The notes under the pieces: generated by a model
Seen by the model: only the letters and a program-made list of their open reading frames with translations
Database searches by the model: none
Told to the model about the DNA's origin: nothing
Assembly: GCA_013289615.1 (NCBI GenBank)
Contig: JABCZO010000035.1
Location: forward strand, 1-41,070
Length of the DNA: 41,070 nt
From: Gammaproteobacteria bacterium
Lineage (GTDB): Bacteria; Pseudomonadota; Gammaproteobacteria; Steroidobacterales; Steroidobacteraceae
Direction of reading: 5' to 3'
Translations under genes and position numbers: made by a program
In this document: piece by piece, positions 1 to 12,169 of the stretch
Layout: each line of letters opens with the position of its first letter
Position numbering within the stretch: the stretch's first letter is position 1

Positions 1-1
1 C

Positions 2-3734
<3,733 letters not shown>

Positions 3735-3773
3735 GCCCGGCTGCTGTTTGAACGGTGTTACCCTAGCCCCGCC

Positions 3774-4127
3774 ATGAAGTGGCTCGCCGTCGCCCTGTTT
3801 GCCGCACTGCTGCTGTTGCAGTATCGGCTCTGGCTGTCGAACGACGGCGTGCCGGAAGTGCTGCGCCTGCAGTCCGCGGTGGCGGTGCGGCAGGCCGACA
3901 ATGCGCGCGTAGCGGAACGCAACCGACAGCTCGCCGCCGAGGTGCGTGACCTGAAGCAGGGCTATAGCGCGCTCGAGGAGCGCGCGCGCAGCGACCTGGG
4001 GATGATCGCCGGCAACGAATCCTTCTACCAGGTAGTACCCCAGAAGAGCGCCGGCCAGGCCGCAGCCCCGATTCCGCCGGCGCCGGCCGCGCAGAACCCG
4101 CAGCAGCGCACGGCCGCGGCGCGCTAG
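3774..4127 (+). CDS. ftsB: Cell division protein FtsB
   Basis: Small bitopic inner-membrane protein of the divisome that forms a complex with FtsL and FtsQ and activates septal peptidoglycan synthesis. The 117 residues show a short cytoplasmic start, one hydrophobic segment at about residues 4-16 ending in YRLW, then a periplasmic coiled-coil stretch (heptad-like QSAVAVRQADNARVAERN) and the family-typical ALEERARSDLGMI followed by ESFYQVV. The Pro/Ala/Gln-rich tail after about residue 88 is probably disordered. It lies 39 bp after eno and 32 bp before ispD, the common proteobacterial position. Confidence 0.93.
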   Translation: MKWLAVALFAALLLLQYRLWLSNDGVPEVLRLQSAVAVRQADNARVAERNRQLAAEVRDLKQGYSALEERARSDLGMIAGNESFYQVVPQKSAGQAAAPIPPAPAAQNPQQRTAAAR

Positions 4128-4159
4128 GAGCGCAGCGGGCAGCTGAAGATCGTGGTTAG

Positions 4160-4867
4160 ATGCGCTATTGGATCGTGATGCCGGCCGCAGGGGTTGGACG
4201 CCGCTTTGGCAGTGCGAAGCAATACGCAATGCTGGGGGATCGCACGGTGCTCGAGACCGCGCTGCAGCTGTTCATCGATGACCCGCAATGCCACGGTGGC
4301 AGTCTGCTGCTGGCCAGCGACGATCCGCAGCGCCGGGCACTGGCCGCCGGCCTGCCGTTGCGCATCACCGTGACCGACGGCGGTGCCGAGCGCGCTCATT
4401 CGGTGTGCAACGGCCTGCGCTCGCTCGAAGCGCGTGCCGCGGCCGATGACTGGGTGCTGGTACACGATGCGGTGCGGCCGGCGTTGAGCGCGGCCGATCT
4501 GCAGCGACTGCTGCGCCACGGCGCCGCCGACCCGGTCGGTGCGCTGCTGGCGGCGCCGGTGGCCGACACCGTCAAGCGCGCAGGTCAGGCCGGCACTGAG
4601 ATCGGCGTGCGGCGTTGCGAGGCCACCGTGCCGCGCGAGTCGCTGTGGCTGGCACAGACGCCGCAGATGTTTCGTTACGCGCCGCTGCGAATCGCGCTCG
4701 AAGCCGCATTGGCCGCGGGCCGTACGCCCACCGACGAGGCGCAGGCGATGGAATGGGCCGGCCATGCGGCGCTGCTGGTCCAGGCGCAGGACAGCAACAT
4801 CAAGATCACCGCCGCCACCGATCTGCCGCTGCTGGAAGCGATCCTGCGGCAGAGGGTGATCCAGTGA
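4160..4867 (+). CDS. ispD: 2-C-methyl-D-erythritol 4-phosphate cytidylyltransferase
   Basis: Third step of the MEP isoprenoid pathway: transfers CMP from CTP to methylerythritol phosphate. The 235 residues carry the N-terminal nucleotide-binding motif [10 protein letters not shown] followed by KQY, the [10 protein letters not shown] segment, VLVHDAVRP and AQTPQMF. It ends in a GTGA overlap with ispF, the next but one enzyme of the pathway. The start ATG follows ftsB by 32 bp; no strong ribosome-binding site is seen. Confidence 0.96.
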   Translation: MRYWIVMPAAGVGRRFGSAKQYAMLGDRTVLETALQLFIDDPQCHGGSLLLASDDPQRRALAAGLPLRITVTDGGAERAHSVCNGLRSLEARAAADDWVLVHDAVRPALSAADLQRLLRHGAADPVGALLAAPVADTVKRAGQAGTEIGVRRCEATVPRESLWLAQTPQMFRYAPLRIALEAALAAGRTPTDEAQAMEWAGHAALLVQAQDSNIKITAATDLPLLEAILRQRVIQ

Positions 4868-5337
4868 GGGTCGGCTCCGGGATCGACGTGCACGCCTTCG
4901 GTCCCGGCGATTGCATCATGCTCGGCGGCGTGCGCATCGCGCACAGCCGCGGCATCGTCGCGCATTCCGACGGCGATGTACTGCTGCACGCGCTGGTGGA
5001 TGCGCTGCTGGGGGCCGCCGGGCTGGGCGACATCGGTCAGCATTTTCCGGATAGCGACCCACGGTGGAAGGGCGCCGACAGCGCCCGCTTCGTGAGCGCG
5101 ACGCTGCAACTGCTCGAGCAGGCCGGTCAGCGCGTGATAAACGCCGACCTGACACTGCTGGCCGAAGCACCGAAGATCGGGCCCTGGCGCGAATCGATCC
5201 GCGGCAATGTGGCAAGGCTGCTGGGACTGCCGCCGGCATGCGTCAACATCAAAGCCACGACCACCGAACACCTGGGCTTCGTCGGTCGCAGCGAAGGCCT
5301 GACGGCCATGGCCACGGTCCTGATCGATGGGCGTTGA
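4864..5337 (+). CDS. ispF: 2-C-methyl-D-erythritol 2,4-cyclodiphosphate synthase
   Basis: Fifth step of the MEP pathway, forming the cyclic diphosphate with release of CMP; a zinc-dependent trimer in the cytoplasm. Translation from the GTG at 4864 gives 157 residues of normal length: [12 protein letters not shown] at the start (zinc Asp and His), [26 protein letters not shown], and [16 protein letters not shown] near the end. The GTG start overlaps the ispD stop. Longer in-frame readings extend back inside ispD and are rejected because the family N-terminus is at 4864. Confidence 0.96.
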   Translation: MRVGSGIDVHAFGPGDCIMLGGVRIAHSRGIVAHSDGDVLLHALVDALLGAAGLGDIGQHFPDSDPRWKGADSARFVSATLQLLEQAGQRVINADLTLLAEAPKIGPWRESIRGNVARLLGLPPACVNIKATTTEHLGFVGRSEGLTAMATVLIDGR

Positions 5338-5364
5338 GCCGCGCGCTAGCGGGCGCGGCGGCTC
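5336..5364. terminator. Candidate bidirectional hairpin between ispF and the Smr gene
   Basis: The arms GAGCCGC (5336-5342) and GCGGCTC (5358-5364) form a perfect 7-bp stem that overlaps the stop codons of the two convergent genes. There is no U tract, so intrinsic termination is uncertain. Confidence 0.3.
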
Positions 5365-5911
5365 AGAGGCGGGCCAGCAGTACCAGGGTCGCACCAGTGC
5401 CGCCGGCGACCGGCCGCGCGGAGGCAAACGCCAGCACCGCATCCGAGCGTCGCAGCAGCACATTGACCGCATTCTTCAGCACCGGTCCGCGCGTACCGGA
5501 GCGCAGTCCCTTGCCGTGAATGACGCGCACGCATCGGATCTCTCTCTCGCGCGCCGCCCGCAGGAAGCCGTGCAGATGCGCGGCGGCCTGAGTGACGGTC
5601 AGGCCGTGCAGGTCGATCTCGGACTCGATGCGATACAGCCCGCGGCGCAAGCCGCGCAGCACGGTCTGCGGTACGCCGACACGGCGAAACAGCAGTTCGT
5701 CCCCGGGCTGTACGTCGTGCAGATCGAGGCCGCCGCCGAGGCTCTCCTGCAGCACCGCGTCGCGCTCGGCGCGCGCAAATTTTGCCCGCGGTCGGGGACT
5801 GCGGCGCGCGGGCGGCACGCGCGGCGCGCGCTTGAGCGGTTGCACGTCGCGCATCGCGCGCCGGAACAGCTCGCCGTCCTCCTCCTCGCGCTCGTCGTCT
5901 TTCTCGCCCAT
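5363..5911 (-). CDS. Smr-domain protein (SmrA/YdaL-like)
   Basis: A 182-residue protein with a charged, Arg/Pro-rich N-terminal half and a C-terminal Smr domain at about residues 95-180. Seen motifs are the hallmark EIDLHGLTVTQA, then CVRVIHGKGLRS, and GGTGATLVLL at the end. Small stand-alone Smr proteins have been linked to nuclease activity and, by relation to MutS2, to recombination or ribosome rescue; the substrate of this one is not known. A good AGGAG lies upstream of the ATG. It is transcribed against its neighbours and its 3' end meets ispF. Confidence 0.88.
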   Translation of the reverse strand: MGEKDDEREEEDGELFRRAMRDVQPLKRAPRVPPARRSPRPRAKFARAERDAVLQESLGGGLDLHDVQPGDELLFRRVGVPQTVLRGLRRGLYRIESEIDLHGLTVTQAAAHLHGFLRAAREREIRCVRVIHGKGLRSGTRGPVLKNAVNVLLRRSDAVLAFASARPVAGGTGATLVLLARL

Positions 5912-6017
5912 CGCAGCTCGCTCCTACCGACGCGGGCATTGAAGTATATTGGCGCGCCGCGTGCCCATTGTGCCGCTTATGGGATTGGCCGCCCTTGGTC
6001 CCTGAAAATAATCTTCC

Positions 6018-6770
6018 GTGAAAATACTCGTCAGTAATGATGACGGTTATCGTGCCGAGGGAATTGCCCAGCTGCGCGCCGCCATGGCATCGCTGGGCGA
6101 GGTCACCGTAGTCGCCCCGGACCGCAATCGCAGCGGTGCCGGAAATTCCCTGACGCTCGACGTACCACTGCGGCTATTTGAATCCGAGCCCGGAATCTAC
6201 TACGTGGCCGGCACGCCGACCGACTGCGTGCATCTGGCGATCTCCGGCGTGTTCGAATTCGAATTCGACATGGTGGCCTCCGGCATCAACGACGGCGCCA
6301 ATCTGGGCGACGACGTGCTGTATTCGGGCACGGTGGCCGCCGCGATCGAGGGTCGCTTTCTGGGACTGCCGACCATCGCGATCTCGCTGTGCACCGTACC
6401 GGGCGGCGGACGGCATTTCGACACCGCGGCGCGCGTGGCGCAGCAGCTGGTCGCCGGTCTGATGCAGCGGCCGTTCGATGCGGCAATGATCCTCAACGTC
6501 AACGTGCCCGACCGGCCCCACGCGCAGCTGGCAGGCTTCGCCAGCACCCGACTCGGATTCCGTCACCGCTCCGACGCCGTCATCCCGGCGAAGAACCCCA
6601 GAGGCCAGCCGGTGTATTGGATCGGTCCGGCCGGCGCCGGCGCGGATGCCGGCGCCGGCACTGATTTCCTGGCGGTGGAGAACGGCCTGGTGTCGGTAAC
6701 CCCGCTGTCGATCGACCTGACGCGCCACGCCGCACTGCCGAGCATCGGCCGCTGGCTGGAAACCCTATGA
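6018..6770 (+). CDS. surE: 5'/3'-nucleotidase SurE
   Basis: Metal-dependent nucleoside monophosphatase, also active on short polyphosphate in characterised homologues, with a stationary-phase survival role. The 250 residues start at GTG with [16 protein letters not shown] (the two metal-binding Asp). [11 protein letters not shown] and [20 protein letters not shown] follow. An AT-rich AATAAT hexamer ends six bases before the GTG, so the transcript may have little or no leader. pcm follows by 10 bp, as in other proteobacteria. Confidence 0.96.
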   Translation: MKILVSNDDGYRAEGIAQLRAAMASLGEVTVVAPDRNRSGAGNSLTLDVPLRLFESEPGIYYVAGTPTDCVHLAISGVFEFEFDMVASGINDGANLGDDVLYSGTVAAAIEGRFLGLPTIAISLCTVPGGGRHFDTAARVAQQLVAGLMQRPFDAAMILNVNVPDRPHAQLAGFASTRLGFRHRSDAVIPAKNPRGQPVYWIGPAGAGADAGAGTDFLAVENGLVSVTPLSIDLTRHAALPSIGRWLETL

Positions 6771-6780
6771 GCCGGAGGCA

Positions 6781-7443
6781 ATGAACGACCCGCGCTTTGC
6801 CGGCATCGGCATGACCTCGGCGCGCACGCGCGACCGCCTGGTGCAGCGCTTGCGCGAGCACGGCATCACCAATCCGGCGGTGCTGGATCGTATCCGCAAT
6901 GTGCCCAGGCATATCTTTGTCGATGAGGCGCTGGCCAGTCGCGCCTATGAGGACACGGCGCTGCCGATCGGCTTCGGGCAGACGATATCGCAGCCCTACA
7001 TCGTCGCCCGTATGACCGAGGCGCTGCTCGAAGGCGGTCCGCTGGCGAAGGTGCTGGAGGTCGGCACCGGCTGCGGCTACCAGACCGCGATACTGGCGCC
7101 GCTGGTGGGGCGGGTGTATTCGATCGAGCGCATCGAAGCGCTGCTGAAGCGCGCACGCGAGCGCCTCAAGGATCTGCAGATTCGCAATACGCGCTTTCGC
7201 CACGGCGATGGCACGCAGGGCTGGAAGACACAGTCGCCGTTCGACGGCATCCTGATCGCGGCGGCGCCGCTGAGTATTCCGGATGTCCTGATCGGGCAAC
7301 TGGCGATCGGCGGCCGCCTGATCGTGCCGGTCGGGCCGGAGGGTGAGCAGCAGCTGGTGCGGCTGACGCGGCGCGAGCAGGGCATCGAGCGGCGCATGCT
7401 CGGAGCCGTCGCGTTCGTGCCGCTGCTGGGTGGCACCGGCTAG
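6781..7443 (+). CDS. pcm: Protein-L-isoaspartate O-methyltransferase
   Basis: Repairs age-damaged proteins by methylating L-isoaspartyl residues with S-adenosylmethionine. The 220 residues contain the substrate-side [13 protein letters not shown] motif, the SAM-binding motif [17 protein letters not shown], and IERIEALL as post-I. A GGAGG ribosome-binding site lies just before the ATG. It is co-oriented with surE. In E. coli nlpD and rpoS follow; here no such genes follow. Confidence 0.96.
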   Translation: MNDPRFAGIGMTSARTRDRLVQRLREHGITNPAVLDRIRNVPRHIFVDEALASRAYEDTALPIGFGQTISQPYIVARMTEALLEGGPLAKVLEVGTGCGYQTAILAPLVGRVYSIERIEALLKRARERLKDLQIRNTRFRHGDGTQGWKTQSPFDGILIAAAPLSIPDVLIGQLAIGGRLIVPVGPEGEQQLVRLTRREQGIERRMLGAVAFVPLLGGTG

Positions 7444-7821
7444 CGAGCGGTGCTGCGAGTCTAGGAATTACATTAAATTATCGACCTTAAAAAACGCGTA
7501 TAACTATAAGATTATAAAGGTCTAAAATTCAGACGCTTGTAAATCCGTGTCGGACCGGCTTACTATCTTTGCACTGTCTGTCTTACACGACAGCTGGACT
7601 TACACCGGGAGGCGTACACGAAGAAGACACAGGGATGAACAGGGGAAGACCACGTTGAAGAGCAACAAAAAAAATCAGTTTCTATAACGAGAACAACAGG
7701 TCCGTGAAGCGGGAACAATTGCTCGATTCAGTCAGCTTCGAGTAGTTGGGGGCAGTTGGACGATCTTTCTCTCCCTGTGTCTTCTTCGGGTGCGCTTCCA
7801 GCCGCACCTTTCCTTTCTTTA
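7444..7821. other. AT-rich non-coding island after pcm
   Basis: A 378-bp gap with no convincing gene on either strand. Positions 7464-7545 are very AT-rich against the high-GC surroundings, with a weak GACCTT/AAGGTC inverted repeat (7483-7488, 7517-7522). A small hairpin CTGTC-6 nt-GACAG lies at 7578-7593. A 17-bp inverted repeat pair follows (see next entry). Short minus-strand frames here have no recognisable content. The base composition suggests foreign or decayed DNA, or a structured RNA; neither can be shown from sequence alone. Confidence 0.6.
7619..7788. repeat. 17-bp perfect inverted repeat flanking about 136 bp
   Basis: CGAAGAAGACACAGGGA at 7619-7635 is the exact reverse complement of 7772-7788. 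With outer positions the arms extend to about 25 bp with three mismatches (7611-7635 and 7772-7796). No direct target-site duplication was found next to the arms. It resembles a small miniature element or a long-range RNA stem. Confidence 0.75.
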
Positions 7822-8190
7822 CTACGGGAACAACCCCGCGAGCACGTTGCGTGCTTCGCCAGCCAGAATGTTGTAAGTCCGACACGCGGCGCCAAGACCC
7901 ATGCATTCCAGGGCAATCCCGCGGGTGCGAAAGGCGGCGCGGATCGCGGCGGGCGGAAATTCCTGCCGCTCTCCCGCACCCAGTAGCGCGATGTCGGCGC
8001 GCAGCGCCCACAGCGGTTCGAGCTGTGCTTCGGACAGCTCATCGATCGAGCTCGCCTCCCAATCGAGCAGCAGCTGCTGCGGCGTGACGATACAGGGGCG
8101 GGTGATGCGCTGCTCGCCGATGACGATCACCCCGGCATCGTAACGGCGCACGAGGTTGATGCGCGGATCGGTGTCGAGTGAGAGCCGCAT
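7822..8190 (-). CDS. Mth938-like domain protein (DUF498 family)
   Basis: A 122-residue cytoplasmic protein of the Mth938/DUF498 family, related to the human complex I assembly factor NDUFAF3; the bacterial function is not established. Family features seen are RYDAGVIVIGEQRI near the N-terminus, ALWALRADIALLGAGERQEFPP-like central text, and GLGAACRTYNILAGEARNVLAGL at the end. The start lies only 20 bp from the divergent rpfE start, so both promoters must overlap or lie inside the other gene. Homologues often sit near recJ in related bacteria, fitting this place. Confidence 0.8.
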   Translation of the reverse strand: MRLSLDTDPRINLVRRYDAGVIVIGEQRITRPCIVTPQQLLLDWEASSIDELSEAQLEPLWALRADIALLGAGERQEFPPAAIRAAFRTRGIALECMGLGAACRTYNILAGEARNVLAGLFP

Positions 8191-8210
8191 GACCGGTACG
8201 ATACGACATC

Positions 8211-9257
8211 GTGGCCGAACTGGTCTTTATCCTCACGGATTTTTTTTCGACCGCAGATGCGGGCGCCCAGGGTGTCGATGACCGTGCCGGTTTGCCGCGC
8301 CTGCCTCTGCTGGAGACAATCCTCGCGCGGTCGCGCGCAGCGCCTCTGGACTCGGACTGGCGCGGCTGGCTGGCCTGCCGCTTCGCGGGCGAGCCAGCGC
8401 CTGCGTCGGCGCCGGCTGCGTCCGTGGCCGGCACCGTGGCCGGCACCGTAGCCACGGCCTGGGATGCGTGGCCGGGGATCGGGCAGGCTGGCGGCCAGGT
8501 GTGGCTCGCGAGCCCGGTTCATTACTTTGCCGGCATCGACACCGTTTATCTGCATCCGGCGGGGCTGCTGCGGCTCGATCTGCGGGAGCAGGACACGCTG
8601 GTGGCGGATTTCGGCCGCGTGTTCGCCGGCTCGCCGTGGGCGCTGCGCTCGATCGGTCAGCGCGAGCTGCTGCTGTCGGGTCCGACGCTGGCGGCCAGCG
8701 GCGCCGATCCGGCGCGCTTTGCCGGCAGCGATCCTTCCGCTGGATTGCCGCGCGGTGACGGCGCGGCGACACTGCGAGGGCTGGGCGCGGAGATGGAGAT
8801 GTGGCTATATGAGCATCCGCTCAATCTCGAGCGCCACAGCCGCGGTGAACTGCCGGTGACTACACTCTGGCTTTGGGGTGGCGAGGCGACTGCCAGCTTG
8901 CCACCGCCCGCGCGCGCGCGCGCGCAGCCGCCGTGCCTGTATGGGCGCGACACCTATGCCGAGGCGCTGTGGCGGCTGCAAGGCGGGGAGGCGCGATCGT
9001 TGCCCGGGTCCTTCGACAGCGCACCGATCGCTGCGGACGCCGATGCCATCTTTCTGTATTCGCTGCTGCAGCCGCAAGGATTGAGCGCCGCGCTGCTGCA
9101 ATTCGAGCAGCGCTGGTTGCCCGGTGCGTTGCGGGCCCTGCGCCGGCGACGCGTGTTGCTGCGCCTGGTGGTCGGGCGGCGCACCTATGGCCTCTCCTGG
9201 CTGCAGCTGGCACGGTTCTGGCGCGCACCCGTGCCATGGTGGGAGACGCTCAGGTGA
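8211..9257 (+). CDS. rpfE: RpfE-like regulatory/phosphoglycerate mutase-related protein
   Basis: A 348-residue protein resembling the RpfE family found next to recJ in Xanthomonas, where rpfE mutants show modest changes in exoenzyme and polysaccharide output; its biochemical role is unknown, although the family has been annotated as phosphoglycerate mutase-like. Text supporting this is VYLHPAGLLRLDLREQDT, MEMWLYEHPLN and LPVTTLWLWGGE, plus its place directly before recJ. The start is GTG 8211. Oddities are a 12-bp tandem repeat encoding VAGTVAGT (8424-8447) and a (CG)8 run at 8909-8924 encoding alternating Ala-Arg. Confidence 0.72.
   Translation: MAELVFILTDFFSTADAGAQGVDDRAGLPRLPLLETILARSRAAPLDSDWRGWLACRFAGEPAPASAPAASVAGTVAGTVATAWDAWPGIGQAGGQVWLASPVHYFAGIDTVYLHPAGLLRLDLREQDTLVADFGRVFAGSPWALRSIGQRELLLSGPTLAASGADPARFAGSDPSAGLPRGDGAATLRGLGAEMEMWLYEHPLNLERHSRGELPVTTLWLWGGEATASLPPPARARAQPPCLYGRDTYAEALWRLQGGEARSLPGSFDSAPIAADADAIFLYSLLQPQGLSAALLQFEQRWLPGALRALRRRRVLLRLVVGRRTYGLSWLQLARFWRAPVPWWETLR
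8909..8924 (+). repeat. (CG)8 dinucleotide microsatellite in rpfE
   Basis: Eight consecutive CG dinucleotides lie within the coding frame, giving an Ala-Arg alternation after WLWGGE and a Pro-rich step. Gain or loss of one unit would shift the frame. Confidence 0.85.
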
Positions 9258-10984
9258 CTCTCACAATCGTGCGTCGCCCGCCGTCGCTGCCCGCACCGCT
9301 GCTCGACCCGCAGATGCATCCGGTGTTGCAACGCGTGTATGCGGCGCGCGGCGTGCGCAGTTCGCAGGATCTCGCGCTGTCGATGCAGCAGCTGCTCGCG
9401 GTCGGAACCTTAGGGCAGGTCGAGGCGGCCGCGGAGCTGCTGTGCCGGCACCGTCAGGGCGGCGGGTTGGTGCTGATCATCGGCGACTTCGATGCCGACG
9501 GCGCTACCAGTACCGCGTTGTTCGTGCGTGCGCTGCGCAGCTGGGGCTTTGCGGCCGTGGACTTCCTGGTGCCGAACCGTTTCGAGTACGGCTACGGCCT
9601 GACGCCCGAGATCGTCGCGCTGGCGGCATTGCAACGCCCGGCCCTTATCGTGACGGTGGACAACGGCATATCCAGCAATGCCGGTGTGGCGGCGGCACGC
9701 GCCGCCGGTATCGATGTCCTGGTCACCGACCATCACCTGCCGGGCCATGAGCTGCCGCGTGCCAACGTGATCGTCAATCCGAACGTGCCGGGCAGCACCT
9801 TCGGCAGCCGGGCGCTGGCCGGCGTCGGCGTGGCCTTCTATGTCATCGCAGCAACGCGGCGGCGGCTGGCCGCCACCGGCCTGCTGCCGGCGGATGCGCT
9901 GATGGCTGCCGAGCTGCTGGATCTGGTGGCGCTGGGAACCATAGCCGATGTGGTGCCGTTCGATGCCAACAATCGCATCCTGGTGTCGCAGGGACTGGCG
10001 CGCATTCGCGCCGGACGCTGCGTGCCCGGCATCACGGCGCTGCTGGAAGTGGCACGCCGCAGCGCTGCGACGCTGGTTGCGTCGGACCTGGGTTTCGCGG
10101 TGGCGCCACGGCTCAACGCCGCCGGCCGGCTGACCGACATGTCGATCGGGATCCGCTGCCTGCTGAGCGATGAGCTGGCAGAGGCCCGCGCCGCTGCCCA
10201 GGAACTCGATGCACTCAACACCGAACGCCGCCAGATAGAAGCCAGGATGCAGCTGGAAGCGCTGTCCGCGATCCGGGTGCTGCGCGATCCGGGCAGTGGC
10301 GTCACGCGCGCCGGGGTGTGTCTGTTCGATGCCGCCTGGCACCAGGGCGTGGTCGGGTTGGTCGCCAGCCGGATCAAGGAGCGATTGCGCCGCCCGGTGA
10401 TTGCGTTTGCCAGAATCGACGCCGCGACGCTGCGAGGATCGGCGCGCTCGATTCCCGGCATCCATGTGCGCGACCTGCTCGATTCGATCGCGGTGCGCGA
10501 TCCGCAGCTGATCCAGAAGTTCGGTGGCCATGCGATGGCCGCCGGCGTGACGCTCGAGTCGGTGCGGCTCGATCAGTTCGCCAGTGCCTTCGACGCCGAG
10601 TGCAGCCGCGCACTGGCCCGGCTGGGTTCTCCGGATGTGATCGAAACCGACGGCGAACTGGCAATGGAAGAGCTGGCCCTGCCGCTGGCGGCGGCATTGC
10701 GCGCCGGCGGTCCCTGGGGACCGGGCTTTCCCGAGCCGCTGTTCGACGGTGTGTTCCGGATCCAATCCGCGCGCCTGGTGGGCGAGCGCCACCTCAAGCT
10801 CGGCCTGTGCGCACCGGAAGGGCGTGGACAGTTCGATGCGATCGCGTTCAATTACTCCGACGGCGTCGAGCAGAGCGTAGCGCTGCCCGCCGGTCCGGTG
10901 CGGCTGGTCTACCGCCTTGACAGCAACGAATACATGGGCGAGCGGCGGCTGCAGTTCGTCATCGAGCACCTGCTGCCCGCATAA
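9254..10984 (+). CDS. recJ: Single-stranded-DNA-specific exonuclease RecJ
   Basis: 5'-3' exonuclease on single-stranded DNA acting in RecFOR recombination and mismatch repair. Starting at GTG 9254 it has 576 residues, matching the E. coli length; a GGGAG sits nine bases upstream and the GTG overlaps the rpfE stop (GTGA). DHH-family motifs are seen in order: IGDFDADGATST, IVTVDNGISSN, LVTDHHLPG, and the DHHA1 motif GGHAMAAGVTLE. A longer open frame reaching back to 8873 overlaps rpfE and is not used; ATG 9236 is an alternative start six codons upstream. Confidence 0.95.
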   Translation: MTLTIVRRPPSLPAPLLDPQMHPVLQRVYAARGVRSSQDLALSMQQLLAVGTLGQVEAAAELLCRHRQGGGLVLIIGDFDADGATSTALFVRALRSWGFAAVDFLVPNRFEYGYGLTPEIVALAALQRPALIVTVDNGISSNAGVAAARAAGIDVLVTDHHLPGHELPRANVIVNPNVPGSTFGSRALAGVGVAFYVIAATRRRLAATGLLPADALMAAELLDLVALGTIADVVPFDANNRILVSQGLARIRAGRCVPGITALLEVARRSAATLVASDLGFAVAPRLNAAGRLTDMSIGIRCLLSDELAEARAAAQELDALNTERRQIEARMQLEALSAIRVLRDPGSGVTRAGVCLFDAAWHQGVVGLVASRIKERLRRPVIAFARIDAATLRGSARSIPGIHVRDLLDSIAVRDPQLIQKFGGHAMAAGVTLESVRLDQFASAFDAECSRALARLGSPDVIETDGELAMEELALPLAAALRAGGPWGPGFPEPLFDGVFRIQSARLVGERHLKLGLCAPEGRGQFDAIAFNYSDGVEQSVALPAGPVRLVYRLDSNEYMGERRLQFVIEHLLPA

Positions 10985-11001
10985 TCGGCGTGCCAGCCTG
11001 C

Positions 11002-11007
11002 TAGAAT
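11002..11007 (+). promoter_or_regulatory. Candidate -10 element of prfB (near-leaderless)
   Basis: TAGAAT at 11002-11007 lies six bases before the prfB ATG, so transcription would begin at or beside the start codon. No Shine-Dalgarno sequence is seen and no good -35 hexamer. The same CTAGAATCG string precedes aceE. Confidence 0.4.
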
Positions 11008-11013
11008 CGAACG

Positions 11014-12109
11014 ATGGAAGTCAGCCAGCTCAAACGTACGCTCAAAGATCTCGAGGAACGCGCCGTCTCCTTGAGGGGGTTTCTTTGAGTACGACCGCAA
11101 GAAAGAGCGCCTAGAAGAAGTCAGCCGCGAGCTGGAGGACCCGCAGGTCTGGGGCTTACCCGAGCGTGCCCAGGAGCTCGGGCGCGAGCGTGCGCGGCTG
11201 GTGAGCGAACTGGGTGAAATCGACCGTACCAGCAGTGCCGTCAGTGATGCCGCGCAGCTGCTGGAGCTGGCCGAGAGCGAAAGCGACGAGTCCACCGCGC
11301 GCGACATCGAGCGCGATGCCGGGCAGCTCGAGGCCGGCGTGCGAAAGCTCGAGTTCAAACGCATGTTCCGCGGCGAGATGGACGCGCACAGCGCCTTTCT
11401 GGATATCCAGGCCGGCGCCGGCGGCACCGAGGCGCAGGACTGGGCACAGATGCTGTTGCGGATGTACCTGCGCTGGGGCGCCGCGCATGGCTTCGTGTGC
11501 GAGCTCATCGATTCCAGTCCCGGTGAAGTCGCGGGCGTGAAGAGCGCGACGCTGTCGGTGCAGGGAGAATATGCCTACGGCTGGCTGCGGACCGAGACCG
11601 GCGTGCACCGGCTGGTGCGCAAATCGCCGTTTGATTCCGGCAACCGGCGACACACCTCGTTCGCCTCGGTGTTCGTGTCGCCGGAGGTGGACGAGGACAT
11701 CGATATCGAGATCAATCCGGCGGACCTGAGAATGGACGTGTATCGCTCCAGCGGCGCCGGCGGCCAGCACGTCAACAAGACTGAATCGGCGGTGCGCATC
11801 ACGCACCTGCCGACCGGCATCGTGGTGGCCTGCCAGAATGAGCGCAGCCAGCACAAGAATCGCGCCACCGCGATGAAGATGCTCAAGGCCAAGATGTATG
11901 AGCTTGAAGTCAACAAGCGCAACGCCGCCGCCAAGGTGCTGGAGGACTCCAAGTCCGATGTCAGCTGGGGCCACCAGATACGCTCCTACGTGCTCGATCA
12001 ATCGCGCATCAAGGATCTGCGCACCGGGGTCGAGGTCGGCAATACCACCGCCGTGCTCGACGGCGATCTCGACCAGTTTCTGGAAGCGAGCCTGAAGGCG
12101 GGACTATGA
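11014..12109 (+). CDS. prfB: Peptide chain release factor 2 (programmed +1 frameshift)
   Basis: RF2 terminates translation at UGA and UAA. The gene is read as 11014-11085 joined to 11087-12109, giving 364 residues (E. coli has 365). Frame 0 ends at an in-frame TGA (11086-11088) after 24 codons; slipping +1 on CTT continues as [12 protein letters not shown]. In the second frame are the stop-recognition tripeptide SPF in [12 protein letters not shown] and the catalytic GGQ in [14 protein letters not shown]. Position between recJ and lysS is typical. The coding is intact; the break in frame is regulatory, not a mutation. Confidence 0.97.
11074..11088 (+). promoter_or_regulatory. prfB +1 programmed frameshift site
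   Basis: An internal Shine-Dalgarno-like AGGGGG (11074-11079) sits just upstream of the slippery CTT and the in-frame TGA stop (11083-11088). When RF2 is scarce the ribosome pauses at UGA and shifts +1, restoring RF2 synthesis: the classic autoregulatory circuit. Confidence 0.95.
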
Positions 12110-12169
12110 CCAAACACGATCGTATCGGCCACGTGCTGCCGGTCCACACTGTACTTTGGGGGTGCGCGC

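Noticed and set aside
7682..8011. Minus-strand 109-codon frame across the AT-rich island
   Set aside because: It shares most of its length with the Mth938-like gene in another frame, and its remaining part has no recognisable domain or ribosome-binding site.
8873..9253. N-terminal extension of RecJ by 127 codons
   Set aside because: Lies wholly within rpfE, has Arg/Ala shadow composition, and the usual RecJ length is reached from GTG 9254.
9410..10969. Minus-strand open frame antisense to recJ (519 codons)
   Set aside because: Mirror of a conserved gene with intact motifs; no start context or domain of its own.
11014..11088. prfB as a pseudogene because of the early in-frame stop
   Set aside because: The stop, slip codon and upstream AGGGGG make the known programmed frameshift; the rest of RF2 is intact.
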